This document shows positions 62,167-64,000 of a DNA stretch of 64,000 nt, piece after piece; positions within the stretch are counted from its first letter, which is position 1; the number at the start of each line of letters is the position of its first letter. The position numbers were made by a program, and so were the translations under genes. Origin of the DNA: Allomuricauda sp. CP2A. Lineage in GTDB: Bacteria > Bacteroidota > Bacteroidia > Flavobacteriales > Flavobacteriaceae. The stretch covers positions 1 through 64,000 of the forward strand of contig NZ_LXTT01000143.1 of assembly GCF_001683915.1 (NCBI RefSeq), given 5' to 3'. The notes under the pieces were generated by a model that searched no databases, had not been told where the DNA came from, and worked only from the letters and a program-made list of their open reading frames with translations.

Positions 62167-63345
62167 ATGAAACGAAGGGAATTTACCAAGAAGAGCGGTG
62201 TGGCCCTAGCGGGCGTTTCTACTTTGGGAACTGGAATTTGGACACCATTCAAAAAAGATACCATAAAAGTTGGTGTCATTGGTACAGGTGACCGGGGTGG
62301 TGGTCTAATTTCAATTATGAACGATATTCCCGGGTTAGAGGTGGTGGGTTGCTGTGATGTTTTGCCTTTTCGGCTGGAGAGCGGAATAAAAAAGGTTTCT
62401 GGAAATGCCATGGCCTATGCTGACCATAGAGCCCTTTTGGATAATAATGATATAGATGCGGTCATTGTTTCCACACCCTTCAGTACCCACGAAAAAATTG
62501 CATTGGATGCACTGGACGCCGGAAAACATGTGTACTGTGAAAAAACCATGGCGAAAGGGTTTGATGGCATTCAAAATCTGGTTCAAGCGGCCTCAAGTGC
62601 AAAGACGGTGTTCCAAACCGGACATCAATACCATAGTTCCAGACTCTATACCCATGTGGTCGATTTGATAAAAAAAGGAAAAATAGGGAAGGTTACTGCA
62701 ATTGATTGCCAATGGAACCGCAATGCAGATTGGCGTAGGCCCGTTCCACATCCAAAATACGAAAGGGCCATCAATTGGCGCATGTATAAAGAATTTTCGG
62801 GAGGTTTATTGGCGGAACTCTGCTCACATCAGCTGGATTTGGCCAATTGGATTTTGGATGCTGTGCCGCTTAGGGTTATTGGCGAAGGTGGCATTGATTA
62901 TTGGAAGGATGGTCGGGAAACGTATGACAATGTGCACATGATCTATACCTATCCCAATGGGGTAAGGGCCAAATTCACTTGTTTGACCAGTAACTCCAAG
63001 GATGATTATTTGATTAAAATTCTGGGAGACAATGGCACCATAACCATAGGGTATACCAATGCCTGGTTCTATCCGGAAAAATTGGAGGAAAACAAACAAA
63101 TAGGTGAGGTTGACGGGGTTTCAGGAGCAACCCTTGAATGGGACGAGCACAATGGTATTCCCATTAAAATGGAGCATTTGGACCCCACCAAACAGGCCTT
63201 GTTGGATTTTAAAAACGCTGTCAGTAATGACCAAGAACCAAATTCAAGTGTTGAGACAGGAGCCAAGGCCGCTATTTGTGTACAGATGGGCCTTGATGCT
63301 TTGTACAATGGCACCTCAGTATCTTGGAAAACAGGTATTGTTTAA
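62167..63345 (+). CDS. Tat-exported Gfo/Idh/MocA oxidoreductase, copy 2
   Basis: A 392-residue paralogue with its own Tat signal (KRREFTKKSGVALAGVSTLG). The Rossmann motif is VGVIGTGDRGGGL; the EKP motif reads CEKTMAKGFD, with Thr in place of Pro; the catalytic segment is LLAELCSHQLDLANWIL. Two oxidoreductases in one module suggest either different substrate stereochemistry or separate oxidation and reduction of the 3-keto intermediate. Last gene of the module. Confidence 0.9.
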   Translation: MKRREFTKKSGVALAGVSTLGTGIWTPFKKDTIKVGVIGTGDRGGGLISIMNDIPGLEVVGCCDVLPFRLESGIKKVSGNAMAYADHRALLDNNDIDAVIVSTPFSTHEKIALDALDAGKHVYCEKTMAKGFDGIQNLVQAASSAKTVFQTGHQYHSSRLYTHVVDLIKKGKIGKVTAIDCQWNRNADWRRPVPHPKYERAINWRMYKEFSGGLLAELCSHQLDLANWILDAVPLRVIGEGGIDYWKDGRETYDNVHMIYTYPNGVRAKFTCLTSNSKDDYLIKILGDNGTITIGYTNAWFYPEKLEENKQIGEVDGVSGATLEWDEHNGIPIKMEHLDPTKQALLDFKNAVSNDQEPNSSVETGAKAAICVQMGLDALYNGTSVSWKTGIV

Positions 63346-63357
63346 TAAAATAAAAAC

Positions 63358-63455
63358 GCTGTCTAAAAAGTCAATTTTCGTCAACCTGAACTTGTTTCAG
63401 GTTCCCATAATGATTTGTTTATCAGTATGACGTGTTTCAATACTTTTTGGACAGC
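63358..63455. repeat. MITE-like nested palindromic repeat
   Basis: GCTGTCTAAAAAGT (63358-63371) and ACTTTTTGGACAGC (63442-63455) are 14-bp inverted ends differing at one wobble position. Inside lie CGTCA/TGACG arms and an AACCTGAA...TTCAGGTT hairpin with a CTTGT-type loop. The about 98-bp element has no coding capacity and sits between convergent genes, where it could also end transcription. Confidence 0.6.
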
Positions 63456-63473
63456 CTCTTTGTACTTGTCAAT

Positions 63474-63923
63474 TTAATCTATGCGCCGGTAATTTTCGGA
63501 AAAGGTCCTATTGCCTTCTTCATCTACGGTTATTTGACTGTAGGTATCATTTTGCAGATCAAGCTCAAAAACAAATTCGGTCAACGTGTCCAAAGCTTTC
63601 ATCATTTCGGCATCCCCGAAGATGATGGTCTCATGGAGTTCATTTTCCTTAATGTAATATGAACCATAACCAAACCTTCCATTGTTGTCATTGGGCACAT
63701 ACCTGGACCACATTACCTTACCGTTGTAATACATTTTCACTTGGCGGTACCCATCTGCCCTGGGCATTGTGTCCGAAACAGTAACTCCATCATCATAATT
63801 GTAGAAACTTACCAATTCCCATGTTCCTTCTATGGTATGCATGTTGTCAGGTTTTGGAGCTGTAAATCTTGTGGCCGAGATTAAAATGAACATCAAAATG
63901 GCCAATCCCAATATTTTTTTCAT
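63474..63923 (-). CDS. small secreted lipocalin-like protein
   Basis: A 149-residue exported protein: signal peptide (residues 1-20) and a single beta-rich domain beginning IEGTWELVSFYNYDDGV and containing GYRQVKMYYNGKVMWSRYV, FGYGSYYIKENELHETI and ending FSENYRRID. The G-x-W near the start of the domain is typical of lipocalin-like DUF4488-type proteins. Ligand and role are unknown. Single gene, convergent with the oxidoreductase module. Confidence 0.75.
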   Translation of the reverse strand: MKKILGLAILMFILISATRFTAPKPDNMHTIEGTWELVSFYNYDDGVTVSDTMPRADGYRQVKMYYNGKVMWSRYVPNDNNGRFGYGSYYIKENELHETIIFGDAEMMKALDTLTEFVFELDLQNDTYSQITVDEEGNRTFSENYRRID

Positions 63924-64000
63924 AGTTGTTAGTTTAGAGTTAGACTACATTTCCCTTAATAAGGTACAAATAATTTTAACAAATATTTAAAAACAAACCC

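Overview
The window is 64 kb of chromosome from a member of the Bacteroidota, most likely a marine Flavobacteriaceae (Muricauda/Maribacter-like; genus is inference). The evidence is: no Shine-Dalgarno sites, promoters of the TTTG / TAnnTTTG type (best at 58258-58290), a CarboxypepD_reg-type TonB receptor, 7TMR-DISM hybrid kinase, lipobox and Tat signals on many secreted enzymes, the arginine decarboxylase-agmatinase-deoxyhypusine synthase-like operon and the ebo cluster. I see no tRNA, rRNA, CRISPR array, insertion sequence or phage.

Region 1 (292-11444): a sugar catabolic operon with a fucose/arabinose-type isomerase, a two-subunit transketolase, a secreted DUF1593 nucleoside-hydrolase-like protein, a ribose-type (CUT2) ABC importer with a DUF2291 protein, and an FGGY kinase, closed by a convergent AraC regulator. 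Isomerase, kinase and split transketolase together resemble the D-apiose/apulose-4-phosphate transketolase route. Region 2 (12663-22276): a secreted hemicellulose esterase cluster with three CE1-like esterases, a type-B carboxylesterase, a GH43 and a 904-residue protein with three esterase domains. It has no SusC/SusD pair. Region 3 (22460-27717): an AraC regulator, a small monooxygenase-like lipoprotein, two tandem NTF2-like proteins and an isoquinoline-oxidoreductase-type molybdoenzyme. Direct repeats 21 bp apart sit just upstream of the likely promoter.

Region 4 (28006-34758): a complete ebo cluster (eboA to eboF) plus a TMEM220-like membrane protein, followed by a TonB receptor and a small periplasmic protein. 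Region 5 (38100-44082): a hybrid histidine kinase, a YtxH/holin-X/small-protein stress trio, and an outer-membrane barrel with an internally duplicated vanadium-haloperoxidase-like lipoprotein. Region 6 (44309-49619): a DNA alkylation-repair operon in which Ada is split (AraC-HTH/methyltransferase separate from the Ada zinc domain) together with AlkB and a second 2OG-Fe(II) oxygenase, divergent from a second copy of the molybdoenzyme pair.

Region 7 (50105-57665): a polyamine operon, a Nudix/VOC/RMD1 group, and a RimB-RimK-like fusion. Region 8 (57666-58319) is gene-free but highly structured. It contains a candidate 6S-like RNA and ends in the trxB promoter. Region 9 (59448-63345) holds a tandem DUF1080 lipoprotein and two Tat-exported Gfo/Idh/MocA oxidoreductases, fitting the 3-keto-glycoside route of glycan cleavage. 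A MITE-like palindromic repeat and a small secreted protein end the window.
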